Part shown: in pieces, positions 46,017 through 53,889 of the stretch | How positions within the stretch are numbered: the first letter of the stretch is position 1 | Layout: the number at the start of each line of letters is the position of its first letter | Assembly: GCF_015550425.1 (NCBI RefSeq) | Contig: NZ_JADNAT010000007.1 | Coordinates: forward strand, 110,130 to 174,129 | Direction: 5' to 3' | Length of the DNA stretch: 64,000 nucleotides | From: Clostridium sp. 1001275B_160808_H3 | GTDB lineage: Bacteria > Bacillota > Clostridia > Clostridiales > Clostridiaceae | Notes under the pieces: generated by a model | The model's database searches: none | What the model was told of the DNA's origin: nothing | Seen by the model: the letters and a program-made list of their open reading frames with translations, nothing else | Translations under genes and position numbers: made by a program

Positions 46017-46215
46017 AGTTTCTTTGCCATTCTTGGTGGATTCGTAGCACCAATATTTGAACCATTAGGTTTTGAGCATGGCAAGCTAGAGTACCAATAT
46101 TAACAGGACTTGCTGCTAAAGAGGTTATAATAGGTATTATTGAAATAGTATTATAATCTTAGTAAAACACTTTAATAAGGAAACAGTAGGTGGAACAGCT
46201 AATTTAGTAAAATAA
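46017..46215 (+). pseudogene. Decayed feoB fragment
   Basis: One frame reads FFAILGGFVAPIFEPLGFE (from about 46019) and then hits a stop. After a frameshift near 46080, WQARVPILTGLAAKEVIIG (46081-46137) follows to a stop near 46155. A last piece, FNKETVGGTANLVK, ends at TAA 46213-46215. Joined, these match the C-terminal membrane region of the ferrous-iron transporter FeoB (APIF-x-PLGFG-W and LTG-AAKEV). The upstream 1.5 kb of a normal feoB is absent. It lies directly upstream of a Fur-controlled cluster. The 45886-46489 gap holds nothing else besides terminators and the next promoter. Confidence 0.75.
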
Positions 46216-46317
46216 GAGCTAAAAAACTATTTTATTATGCAATTAAAAATTTAAAATGAAAGATGTAAAATGAAGATAAAATGTACTACAAAGTATTTTG
46301 AAGAAAATACAAATTAA

Positions 46318-46345
46318 GGGATGTCTGAGACATTCCTATTTTTTA
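46318..46345 (+). terminator. Terminator downstream of the feoB remnant
   Basis: GGGATGTC (46318-46325) pairs with GACATTCC (46329-46336) around TGA, with one G-T pair, and is followed by TATTTTTTAT. It may be the original terminator of the lost feoB. Confidence 0.65.
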
Positions 46346-46409
46346 TGTATAATTCGTATATAAATTCCTAAAAATAAGAATAGTAGATTAAAAGATAATT
46401 AAGTAAGGA

Positions 46410-46460
46410 TTGACAAAAATTATATAATAAAATAATATTTAATTGATAATGAATATCAAT
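46410..46460 (+). promoter_or_regulatory. Consensus promoter with Fur box, DUF3793 gene
   Basis: TTGACA (46410-46415) and TAATAT (46433-46438) have a 17-base spacer. Directly after the -10 box, ATTGATAATGAATATCAAT (46442-46460) is a 19-bp palindrome with one mismatched pair, matching the Fur 7-1-7 core TGATAATnATTATCA. Fur bound here would cover the transcription start and repress when iron is plentiful. Confidence 0.75.
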
Positions 46461-46489
46461 ATTGATTAATAGAATAGGTGGTGTTATGT

Positions 46490-47128
46490 ATGGATAAAAT
46501 TGAATTTTATAAAGACTTATTCAATATAGAAAACGAAGAATCTATAAAAAAGTTCTTATTATATAATAGTTCCTTGGTGATAGCAGGCGTTAAACCTTCA
46601 GCAACTGTAACTATAAATAAAAAGTTAGAAAAGTTATATAAAACTTGGATTCAAGATGGGAAATCATTTTTAAAATCTATAAATTTAAGCTTTATTAATT
46701 TAAGAGAAGATGATAATGCCTCAATAATACTAATTTATAATAATGATATTCTAAAAAAGCATATATTTAAGCCTGAAAATATGGATTTTTTAATTAAACT
46801 TGGATATAAAAGAAATAATAATATTTCTTATTATATAGAATACTTAAAAGAAAGATATGAGAAATTTAAATGTCCTCATGAGCTTGGTATATTTTTAGGA
46901 ATTCCAATTAATGATGTAAAAGGCTTTATGCAATGTAGTTATAAGAAGTGTTTAGGGTGTGGATATTGGAAAGTTTATAGCAATTATGAAAAGGCATTAG
47001 AAATATTCGATATATATGATGATGTAAGAGAAAAGACAATGGATAAAATTCTAGAAGGAGAACCTATTGATTCAATAGTAAACAATATAATTTTTAGTAA
47101 CTACGATAATATTAAGTTTTGCATATAA
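46490..47128 (+). CDS. DUF3793 family protein
   Basis: ATG 46490 follows AGGTGG with proper spacing; earlier GTG codons fall in the ribosome binding site. The 212-residue protein shows the DUF3793 pattern: an N-terminal segment ending LLYNSSLVIAGVKPSATVTI, and a C-terminal block CPHELGIFLGIPINDVKGFMQ then CLGCGYWKVYSNYEKA. The conserved cysteines and the CPHE and CLGCGYWKVY motifs suggest metal or heme binding, which is inference. It is soluble and cytosolic. A near-perfect Fur box sits at its promoter. Function is unknown in the literature I know. Confidence 0.82.
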   Translation: MDKIEFYKDLFNIENEESIKKFLLYNSSLVIAGVKPSATVTINKKLEKLYKTWIQDGKSFLKSINLSFINLREDDNASIILIYNNDILKKHIFKPENMDFLIKLGYKRNNNISYYIEYLKERYEKFKCPHELGIFLGIPINDVKGFMQCSYKKCLGCGYWKVYSNYEKALEIFDIYDDVREKTMDKILEGEPIDSIVNNIIFSNYDNIKFCI

Positions 47129-47139
47129 GCAAAATTTTA

Positions 47140-47436
47140 TAAATTGAGAATATAGAGGCTATGATAAATAGATATGTTCCTATAAATAATTAGGAAAAAC
47201 TACTATGCCAAGAGTTTTGGTTAACTCGCTGTGCTCAAACAATTAAGCAACACCAAGGCCTAGTAGTTTCTCCAACACCAAGTACTTCTAATTGCTCGCT
47301 ATATGCTTATTCCACAGTCTATTTATCTTCGCCAACTTATATTTTGCTACTTAAAATTACCCAAAAATGAATTAGCCTCATTAATGATATGTATTCGAAA
47401 TTATATAAAAATCGGAAAGTTAATACATATCATTAA
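47140..47436 (+). repeat. Mosaic intergenic element, copy C
   Basis: About 297 bases, near-identical to copy B (33331-33706) in the first two thirds. It has a shorter terminal palindrome, TAATGATATGTATTCGAAAT to AATCGGAAAGTTAATACATA, lacking the AATTTAGAATTG insert of A and B. It lies between the DUF3793 and DUF2325 genes and fills that gap. Confidence 0.75.
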
Positions 47437-47482
47437 GAGTAACTATTATTATAAACAATTGAAAAGAAAGAGTGGATATTAA

Positions 47483-47761
47483 ATGAGTATAGTTGTAATT
47501 GGTGGTCACGATAGAATGAGTAGGGATTATTTAAATATCTGTAAAAAATATAAATGTAAGGCTAAAATATTTACTCAAATGAAAGCTGGGCTAAATGATA
47601 AGATAGGTAGCGCGGATGTAATAATATTATTTACAAACATAGTATCACATAAAATGGCTATAAAAGCAAAAAAGGAAGCTGAAAGAAAAAATATAAGAGT
47701 AATTAATAATCATAATAGTACTGTTCATTCTTTAGAGGAAATTATAAAAAATATAATATAA
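47483..47761 (+). CDS. DUF2325 domain protein
   Basis: The 92-residue protein has the DUF2325 fold pattern: a Rossmann-like start SIVVIGGHDRMSRDYLNICKKY, then ADVIILFTNIVSHKMAIKAKKEAER and a conserved NNHNSTVHSLEEII end. It is cytosolic. The family is common in Firmicutes and often sits near metal- or stress-related genes; no biochemical function is known to me. It lies between the DUF3793 gene and the ABC pair, separated from DUF3793 by element copy C, so cotranscription with it is uncertain. Confidence 0.8.
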   Translation: MSIVVIGGHDRMSRDYLNICKKYKCKAKIFTQMKAGLNDKIGSADVIILFTNIVSHKMAIKAKKEAERKNIRVINNHNSTVHSLEEIIKNII

Positions 47762-47801
47762 CGATGTTCATAAAAAATTAACAATAAAAATATAATATAT
47801 A

Positions 47802-47820
47802 ATTGAAAATGAATATCAAT
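47802..47820 (+). promoter_or_regulatory. Fur box upstream of the ABC pair
   Basis: ATTGAAAATGAATATCAAT fits the Fur palindrome with seven of nine half-site positions paired. It lies about 70 bases upstream of the first ABC gene start. Confidence 0.6.
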
Positions 47821-47844
47821 TACAGTATACTTTTGTACTGTAAT
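47819..47844 (+). promoter_or_regulatory. Second inverted repeat overlapping the Fur box
   Basis: ATTACAGTA (47819-47827) is the exact reverse complement of TACTGTAAT (47836-47844), separated by eight bases. It overlaps the last bases of the Fur box. It has no T-tract, so an operator for another regulator is more likely than a terminator. Confidence 0.45.
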
Positions 47845-47887
47845 TATCAAATGAAATTTAATATCAATGAAATGGGGGATTTATAAT

Positions 47888-49642
47888 ATGATGATCAATA
47901 AGAGGCTTATAAACCTTTGTAATGATTCTAAAAAGTATATTGGCTTCACTATATTTATGAATTGGCTTGCTATTATCTGTAATATTATAATAATACTGCT
48001 TATAGGACAGTTTATTAATAATATTTATTCTGCTGAAACAACTAGCATAGCAGATAAATCTATTTTTATATCTGGAGCAATAATATTCCTATTATTATGT
48101 TTAAGATTTATTTGCAATATTTTATATGCTAAATTTTCAGATTTGGCATCAACAAAAGCAAGAATGACTTTAAGAGAGCTTGTTTATAAAAAATTATTGA
48201 AGTTAGGAAATGGATACAGCAATGTAGAAAGCACTTCATCCATAGTTCAAGTAATGGTAGAGGGAGTAGAACAATTAGAAATTTATTTTGGGAAGTATCT
48301 ACCACAATTTTTCTATTCATTATTAGTTCCAGTAACATTATTTGTATTTATGAGTTTTATATCATTTAAGGCAGCTTTAGTATTCATTCTTTGCGTACCT
48401 CTTATCCCAATATCAATAATTGCAATAATGAAAATTGCAAAGAGAATATTAAAAGATTATTGGAAGAGCTATTCAGATTTAGGTGGTACATTCTTAGAAA
48501 ATCTTCAGGGATTAACAACTTTAAAGGTTTTTAATATGGATGAAGAAAGACATCAAAAAATGAATACAGAAGCAGAAAAGTTTAGAAAGATAACAATGAA
48601 GGTTTTAAGTATGCAACTAAATTCTATTACAATAATGGATTTAGTAGCCTTTGGTGGAGCAGCTGCTGGGACAATAGTTGCACTAATTCAATTTAGTAAT
48701 GGGGAACTTAATCCTGGAAGTTTACTTGTAATAATTTTATTATCTTCAGAATTCTTTATACCATTAAGACTTTTAGGATCATACTTCCATATAGCAATGA
48801 ATGGTATGGCAGCATCTGATAGAATTTTTGGAATACTAGATGCTAAAGAAAGAGAAAAAGACATAGACACTAACGTTAAAGAAATAGCTGGTGATATCAC
48901 AGTTGAATTAAACAATGCTAGCTTTAGTTATGATGGAGAAAGAGAAGTTCTAAATGGCATAAATATGAAGATAACTCCAAAAGGAATGGTTGCGATTGTA
49001 GGGGAAAGTGGTTCAGGTAAAAGTACTATTGCATCTATAATTTTAAATAACTATAAAGTTAATAAAGGAAAAGTATTATTAAATTCAGTTGATATAGAAA
49101 AGATTGATTTAGATACTATTTATGAAAATATAGCCTTAATATCAACTAATAGTTATATATTTAATGGAACTATTTTAGATAATTTACTTATAGGAAAGAA
49201 ATATGCAACTAATGAAGAAATAAAAAATGCATTAAAGCTTGCTAGACTAGATAGTTTTGTAGATAGTTTAAAAGATGGATTGAATACAAATGTAGGTGAA
49301 GGCGGAAGTGCTTTATCAGGGGGACAAAAGCAAAGATTAGCACTTGCAAGAGCTATTTTAGCAAATAGAAAGATGATAATATTTGATGAAGCAACTTCTA
49401 ATATAGATGTAGAAAGTGAAGAAGCTATTTGGGAATCTATATATGATCTTTCAAAAGAAAAAACTATATTAGTAATATCGCATAGATTAGCAAATGTAAG
49501 AGGAGCTAAAAATATATATGTTATGAATAAAGGAATATTATGTGAAGAAGGTACTCATGAAGAGCTTATGAAGCTTAATAGATATTACTACAGCATGGTT
49601 GATAAGCAAAATGAATTAGAAGAAATTAGGGAGGTTTGTTAG
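47888..49642 (+). CDS. Half ABC transporter, CydD-like exporter
   Basis: The start ATG 47888 follows GGGGGAT; an ATG at 47867 precedes that site. The ~584-residue protein has a six-helix transmembrane domain (to about residue 310) resembling CydD (LREVLVYKKLLKLG-like RELVYKKLLKLGNGY, VEGVEQLEIYFGKYLPQFFYS). The ATPase domain has Walker A GESGSGKST, signature LSGGQKQR and Walker B MIIFDEATS. It is followed two bases later by a second half transporter, with which it should form a heterodimer. CydDC exports reduced thiols and is linked to heme; here an iron-repressed promoter suggests export of heme, a siderophore or a thiol. No cydAB is nearby. Confidence 0.85.
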   Translation: MMINKRLINLCNDSKKYIGFTIFMNWLAIICNIIIILLIGQFINNIYSAETTSIADKSIFISGAIIFLLLCLRFICNILYAKFSDLASTKARMTLRELVYKKLLKLGNGYSNVESTSSIVQVMVEGVEQLEIYFGKYLPQFFYSLLVPVTLFVFMSFISFKAALVFILCVPLIPISIIAIMKIAKRILKDYWKSYSDLGGTFLENLQGLTTLKVFNMDEERHQKMNTEAEKFRKITMKVLSMQLNSITIMDLVAFGGAAAGTIVALIQFSNGELNPGSLLVIILLSSEFFIPLRLLGSYFHIAMNGMAASDRIFGILDAKEREKDIDTNVKEIAGDITVELNNASFSYDGEREVLNGINMKITPKGMVAIVGESGSGKSTIASIILNNYKVNKGKVLLNSVDIEKIDLDTIYENIALISTNSYIFNGTILDNLLIGKKYATNEEIKNALKLARLDSFVDSLKDGLNTNVGEGGSALSGGQKQRLALARAILANRKMIIFDEATSNIDVESEEAIWESIYDLSKEKTILVISHRLANVRGAKNIYVMNKGILCEEGTHEELMKLNRYYYSMVDKQNELEEIREVC

Positions 49643-49644
49643 AT

Positions 49645-51315
49645 ATGAAAAGAAGATCAGGCTTCCAAATAATGAAAAGATTAATAGTTGAGTTAAAACC
49701 ATTAGCACCTGTAATGGTAATTACTATATTTATGGGAGTATTAGGCTTCCTTGCTGCAATTTCTATAGCTTCTTTTGGCGCTGTAGCACTAGGTGCATAT
49801 ATAGGAGATATAACTTTTATAAGCTTCAAGGGAGCAATGATAGTTATGGCTATTTCTGCACTTTTTAGAGGGTTCTTAAGATATGGAGAACAACTATCAG
49901 GGCATTATATAGCTTTTAAAATACTGTATATATTAAGAGATAAGATATTTACTGTATTAAGAAAATTAGCACCAGCAAAATTAGAAGGAAAAGAAAAAGG
50001 AAATTTGATTGCATTAATAACTTCTGATATAGAGTTATTAGAAGTATTTTATGCACATACAATAGCACCAATTTCAATTGCTATAATTACAAACTCAATT
50101 ATATCAATAATTTTATTTAATATAAGACCAGTATTTGGTGTGTTAGCTGCTATATTCTTTTTAATAGTTGGTTTTGTAATACCTTATGCTTCATCAAGTT
50201 TTGCAAAAGAAGCTGGAGTAAATTATAGAAATATATTCGGTGAAAGTAATAATTATATTCTTGATTCATTAAGAGGATTAAAAGAAGTATTATTATTTAA
50301 AAATGGTAAAGAAAGGTTAAATAAGATAAATGAAAATTCAATTAGACTTAATAAGAGTTTAGAAAAAATAAAAAAGCATGAAGGAGTAATTAGAGCAACA
50401 ACAGATATTACAATAATGATTGCAATATTAACTTTTGTACTAATTGGGACAAGCGAATATTTATCAGGGAATATAAGTTTTACTACTGCTATAGTTTCAA
50501 TAGTAATAATAGCTTCATCTTTTGGACCAGTAGTTGCTTTAAGTAATTTATCAAATACATTACTTCAAACTTTTGCTTGTGCAGAAAGAATCTTTGCTCT
50601 TTTAGATGAAAAACCTCAAGTGGAAGAAGTAAGTGGTAAAGAAGACATACAAGGAAATGATATTGAATATAAAAGTGTAAGCTTCTCATATCCAAATAGA
50701 AAAGAAATGATATTCAATAATGCATCTTTAAACATAAGAAAGGGAGACAAGATTGCATTAATAGGGGAAAGTGGAATTGGTAAGAGTACATTCATAAAAC
50801 TAATAATGAGATTTTGGGATGTTAATAGCGGGGATATAAAATTAGATAATATAGATATAAAAGATATTAATACAGAATCACTAAGAAGTTCTCAAACATT
50901 AGTTAGCCAAGAAACATATTTATTTAATGAATCAATAAGAGAAAATATAAAAGTAGGAAATAAAAACGCTTCTGAAGCAGAAATAATAGAAGCAGCAAAG
51001 AAAGCCTCAATTCATGATTTTATATTAAGTCTTCCAAAAGGATATGAAACTAGGGTTTCAGAACTTGGAGGGAATTTATCTTCTGGAGAAAAACAAAGAA
51101 TTGGATTAGCAAGAGCTTTCTTAAAAGATAGTGATGTATTAGTATTAGACGAGCCAACTAGTAATTTAGATGCTTTAAATGAAGGGGAAATATTAAAAGC
51201 TATAAATGAAAATTGTAAAGAAAAAACTATTATATTAATTTCTCATAGAAAATCTACAACAGCTATTTGTGATAAGGTATATAAATTAGAAAATAAGCAA
51301 ATTAAGATAAGTTAA
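49645..51315 (+). CDS. Half ABC transporter, CydC-like partner
   Basis: ATG 49645 follows AGGGAGG and is chosen over an upstream TTG that overlaps the previous stop. The 556-residue protein has six helices, then Walker A GESGIGKST, an altered signature LSSGEKQR and Walker B VLVLDEPTS. The LEVFYAHTIAPISIAII segment matches CydC. The different signature motifs of the two halves suggest an asymmetric heterodimer. A terminator follows. Substrate unknown; see its partner. Confidence 0.85.
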   Translation: MKRRSGFQIMKRLIVELKPLAPVMVITIFMGVLGFLAAISIASFGAVALGAYIGDITFISFKGAMIVMAISALFRGFLRYGEQLSGHYIAFKILYILRDKIFTVLRKLAPAKLEGKEKGNLIALITSDIELLEVFYAHTIAPISIAIITNSIISIILFNIRPVFGVLAAIFFLIVGFVIPYASSSFAKEAGVNYRNIFGESNNYILDSLRGLKEVLLFKNGKERLNKINENSIRLNKSLEKIKKHEGVIRATTDITIMIAILTFVLIGTSEYLSGNISFTTAIVSIVIIASSFGPVVALSNLSNTLLQTFACAERIFALLDEKPQVEEVSGKEDIQGNDIEYKSVSFSYPNRKEMIFNNASLNIRKGDKIALIGESGIGKSTFIKLIMRFWDVNSGDIKLDNIDIKDINTESLRSSQTLVSQETYLFNESIRENIKVGNKNASEAEIIEAAKKASIHDFILSLPKGYETRVSELGGNLSSGEKQRIGLARAFLKDSDVLVLDEPTSNLDALNEGEILKAINENCKEKTIILISHRKSTTAICDKVYKLENKQIKIS

Positions 51316-51333
51316 AGTAAGTAAATTTAAATT

Positions 51334-51362
51334 TTAAGAGGATGTAAAAGTCCTCTTAATTT
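51334..51362 (+). terminator. Terminator after the ABC pair
   Basis: TTAAGAGGA (51334-51342) pairs with TCCTCTTAA (51351-51359), with a short TTT downstream. The T-tract is weak, so read-through is possible. Confidence 0.6.
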
Positions 51363-51371
51363 AAAGAAGTA

Positions 51372-51390
51372 CTTGATAATGATTATTAAA
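51372..51390 (+). promoter_or_regulatory. Fur box upstream of the YgbA-type gene
   Basis: CTTGATAATGATTATTAAA has a near-ideal 7-1-7 core TGATAATGATTATTA and lies 15 bases upstream of the ATG at 51405. Confidence 0.65.
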
Positions 51391-51404
51391 TTCATGGGGG
51401 ATAT

Positions 51405-51695
51405 ATGACTAAGATTGAAAGAGAAAAAAAGACAATAGAGCTTATGATAAAAATATATTGTAAAAAGAAGCATAAGGAAAAAGAGTTATGCGCTGAATGT
51501 AGCGAATTGCTTGAATATGCTTTGAAGAGACTTACTTATTGTAAATTTGGTGAAGAAAAGAGTACTTGTGGTAAATGTCCAATACATTGTTATAAAAAGG
51601 ATATGAAAGAGAAAATTAAGAGGGTTATGAGGTTTTCTGGTCCAAGACTAATTATATATAATCCAATAGAGTTAATTAGGCATATTACGTACTAA
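51405..51695 (+). CDS. YgbA-type protein (nitrous-oxide-stimulated promoter family)
   Basis: The 96-residue protein matches the small cysteine-rich YgbA family: REKKTIELMIKIYCKKKHK, CAECSELLEYALKRLTYCKFGEEKSTCGKCPIHCYKK and MRFSGPRLIIYNPIELIRH. It contains eight cysteines, several as CxxC or CxxxC, suggesting a metal or iron-sulfur site. In enterobacteria the family is induced by nitric oxide. Here a Fur box directly precedes it, pointing to iron control. GGGGGATAT precedes the ATG. It begins the third unit of the cluster. Confidence 0.85.
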   Translation: MTKIEREKKTIELMIKIYCKKKHKEKELCAECSELLEYALKRLTYCKFGEEKSTCGKCPIHCYKKDMKEKIKRVMRFSGPRLIIYNPIELIRHITY

Positions 51696-51726
51696 CTTAA
51701 ATAATAATTGAAGAGGAGATATTATT

Positions 51727-52137
51727 ATGAAGTCAATAAAAAAATATATTTATATAACAGTAGGACTAATTTCAGTAGTATTAGGTGCTATAGGGGTAGT
51801 ACTTCCAATACTTCCAACAACACCGTTTTTACTATTAGCATCATATTGTTTTGCAAAGGGATCAGATAGATTTAATACTTGGTTTATAGGAACAAAGCTA
51901 TATAAAAATCACTTAGAATCCTTTGTAAAAGAAAGAACTATGACACTAAAGGAGAAAATATGTATCTTAGCATTTGCAGATTTCATGTTAGCATTTCCTT
52001 TAATACTTATAGATAGCTTATTCATGAAGGGTGTGATAGTAGTACTTATACTATTTAAATTCTATTATTTCATCTTTAGAATAAAAACTATAACAGCAGA
52101 AGAAAAAGCAATAAGAAAATTAACACAAGAAAATTAG
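51727..52137 (+). CDS. DUF454 (YbaN) membrane protein
   Basis: The 136-residue protein has the DUF454 signature LGAIGVVLPILPTTPFLLLASYCFAKGSDRFNTW, then LYKNHLESFVKERTMTLKEK, with three to four hydrophobic helices. It is an inner-membrane protein with no established biochemical role. GAGGAG precedes the ATG, 31 bases after the YgbA-type gene, in the same Fur-controlled unit. In other Firmicutes it often travels with ABC exporters, which fits here. Confidence 0.88.
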   Translation: MKSIKKYIYITVGLISVVLGAIGVVLPILPTTPFLLLASYCFAKGSDRFNTWFIGTKLYKNHLESFVKERTMTLKEKICILAFADFMLAFPLILIDSLFMKGVIVVLILFKFYYFIFRIKTITAEEKAIRKLTQEN

Positions 52138-52148
52138 TTGGAGGAACA

Positions 52149-52472
52149 ATGGAAAGAATATCATCATCGCTATTTATGTTATCATTATTATTTTATTATA
52201 TACCTAAGATATTTAAAATAAAGAAGATAAACTTTGTAAAAACGCATATTTATCTTGGGACTATATCTGTATTAGCAATGTGCTTTGCATTAATACAAAA
52301 AATAGGTCAAGATGATTTCATAAAATATATTGGTTTTACTGGAATAATGATTGCTATTGGAGTAACAGGATACTTTTCAACTAAAAAGCCTAAGACATAT
52401 AAGAAACCTCATATTATTTGTACTGTAGGATTTTTTGTTTATCTATTTACAGTTATAGCTATATTAAAATAA
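52149..52472 (+). CDS. Four-helix membrane protein with helix-end histidines
   Basis: The 107-residue protein is mostly four hydrophobic helices (about 6-20, 33-49, 58-76, 87-106). Histidines at 32 and 88 stand at the membrane ends of helices 2 and 4 (KTHIYLG and KPHIICTVG). Paired histidines of this kind could ligate a b-type heme, but that is inference; I do not recognise a named family. It lies 12 bases after the DUF454 gene and is the last gene of the Fur-linked unit. The start is an ATG behind TTGGAGGAA. Confidence 0.7.
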   Translation: MERISSSLFMLSLLFYYIPKIFKIKKINFVKTHIYLGTISVLAMCFALIQKIGQDDFIKYIGFTGIMIAIGVTGYFSTKKPKTYKKPHIICTVGFFVYLFTVIAILK

Positions 52473-52787
52473 TCTTAAATAATTACAAATAAATATGTTA
52501 CTTAAATTTGGGGTATCAAAATAAGTATAGTGTTTATGAAAATCTAAATAGCTTTAAATATTTAGATTTCAAGAAGACTATATTTTTATAGCTATATATG
52601 AATAGCTTTAATTTTAGAAATAGGTTAAGGCTAGAAAAATATACATTTATAGAAACGTACTTTTATATCTGAAAAGTATGTTTTTTTTATAGAAAAATTA
52701 GTTTTGTGACTTTGTTACAGTCAAATTTGAAGAATGAGAATATACTTATATCATAGAGTAAATAATACATTATTGGAGGAAATAGAA

Positions 52788-53021
52788 ATGAATAATATAA
52801 AAGTTTACACAACTAATACTTGTCCATGGTGTACAAAAGTAAAAAATTATTTAAAGAGTAAGAATATAAATTATGAAGAAGTTAACGTAGGATTAAATAG
52901 AGCAGCAGCTATGGAAATGGTAAATAAAAGTGGACAAATGGGAGTTCCTGTTTTGGATATAAACGGAAAAATAGTTGTTGGTTTTGATAAAAACACAATA
53001 GATAATTTATTAGGACTATAA
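52788..53021 (+). CDS. Glutaredoxin-like protein
   Basis: ATG 52788 follows TGGAGGAAA; a reading from 52734 would place the ribosome binding site inside the gene. The 77-residue protein is a compact glutaredoxin with active site CPWC (Cys12, Cys15) and the GVPVLDINGK cis-proline segment. It would reduce protein disulfides or glutathione-like thiol mixed disulfides in the cytosol. It has its own terminator and precedes a Crp/Fnr regulator gene. Confidence 0.9.
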   Translation: MNNIKVYTTNTCPWCTKVKNYLKSKNINYEEVNVGLNRAAAMEMVNKSGQMGVPVLDINGKIVVGFDKNTIDNLLGL

Positions 53022-53054
53022 TATTAAATAATTATCAAAAACATTGATAAAGAA

Positions 53055-53095
53055 AAAAAGTAAAGCTAAAATAGAATTAGTTTTACTTTTTTTAT
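53055..53095 (+). terminator. Terminator of the glutaredoxin gene
   Basis: AAAAAGTAAAGCTAA (53055-53069) pairs with TTAGTTTTACTTTTT (53077-53091), one mismatch, followed by TTATTTTT. Confidence 0.78.
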
Positions 53096-53121
53096 TTTTA
53101 AGAATTTTATGAGGTAAGAGT

Positions 53122-53775
53122 ATGGAGTTAAGAAAAAAGGTTATAGAAAATTATCCGTTTTTAACTGATTTAAGTGAAGAAGTATTAGAAGAATTTTTTA
53201 AGAGGGTTATTGTAAATACCTATGAAGTTGGACAAAGTATGTTTAATAATAAACAAAGTTGTATAGGATTTTCTTTTATATTAGATGGTAGAATAAGAAT
53301 TTATAAACTTGGTGATGATGGAAAAGAGATAACTTTATATAGATTGGGTAAGGGAGATAATTGTTTTAACACAATATTATGTGCTTTAACTGAATCAGAA
53401 GAAACTTCATTTTCTGAGGTAGAAGAAAATGCAGTGATTGCTTTATTACCAATGGATTTTTTTAAGAGACATTTATTAGATAATAGTAGCTTCTTAAAAT
53501 ATATATTTAAAAATTTATACAATAAGTTTGAAACCGTAGTAGAAGGATTAGAAAAAGTTACATTTGACAGTATAGAAAATAGAATTATAAATTATTTTAA
53601 AGAAAAAATGAATGATAATAATGGTGGAAAAATAATTTATACAACTCATGAAAAAATTGCTGCAGATATAGGATCTTCAAGGGAAGTAGTAAGTAGGAGC
53701 TTAAAATCATTAGAAAAAAGAGAAATATTAGAACTTGGAAGAGGAAAGATAAAAATAAAAAATTGGATTTTTTAA
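53122..53775 (+). CDS. Crp/Fnr-family transcription regulator
   Basis: The 217-residue protein has an N-terminal cyclic-nucleotide-type sensor domain (about 1-135) and a C-terminal winged helix-turn-helix (about 150-217: THEKIAADIGSSREVVSRSLKSLEKREILEL). The N-terminal four-cysteine pattern of FNR is absent; cysteines at about 47, 77 and 85 are scattered. It is thus more likely a redox or small-ligand sensor than an oxygen-sensing FNR. It precedes an ArsR gene and the CoA-disulfide-reductase fusion, and is a candidate activator of them. Confidence 0.88.
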   Translation: MELRKKVIENYPFLTDLSEEVLEEFFKRVIVNTYEVGQSMFNNKQSCIGFSFILDGRIRIYKLGDDGKEITLYRLGKGDNCFNTILCALTESEETSFSEVEENAVIALLPMDFFKRHLLDNSSFLKYIFKNLYNKFETVVEGLEKVTFDSIENRIINYFKEKMNDNNGGKIIYTTHEKIAADIGSSREVVSRSLKSLEKREILELGRGKIKIKNWIF

Positions 53776-53889
53776 ATTAGTATTGACATTTAGGTAACAA
53801 TATCTTAAAATTTGAATATAGTAATATTATTGACACAGAAATAACAATGATATGTGTAGCTAATATGTAAGATGAGAAGAGGTGATATC

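Noticed and set aside
46255..46317. Possible continuation of the feoB remnant or a small gene
   Set aside because: Only AT-rich sequence with many stops, and no FeoB-like residues in any frame.
53776..53889. Two TTGACA boxes before the arsR-type gene
   Set aside because: Both -35-like boxes (53783-53788, 53830-53835) lack a convincing -10 at proper spacing, so I did not call a promoter.
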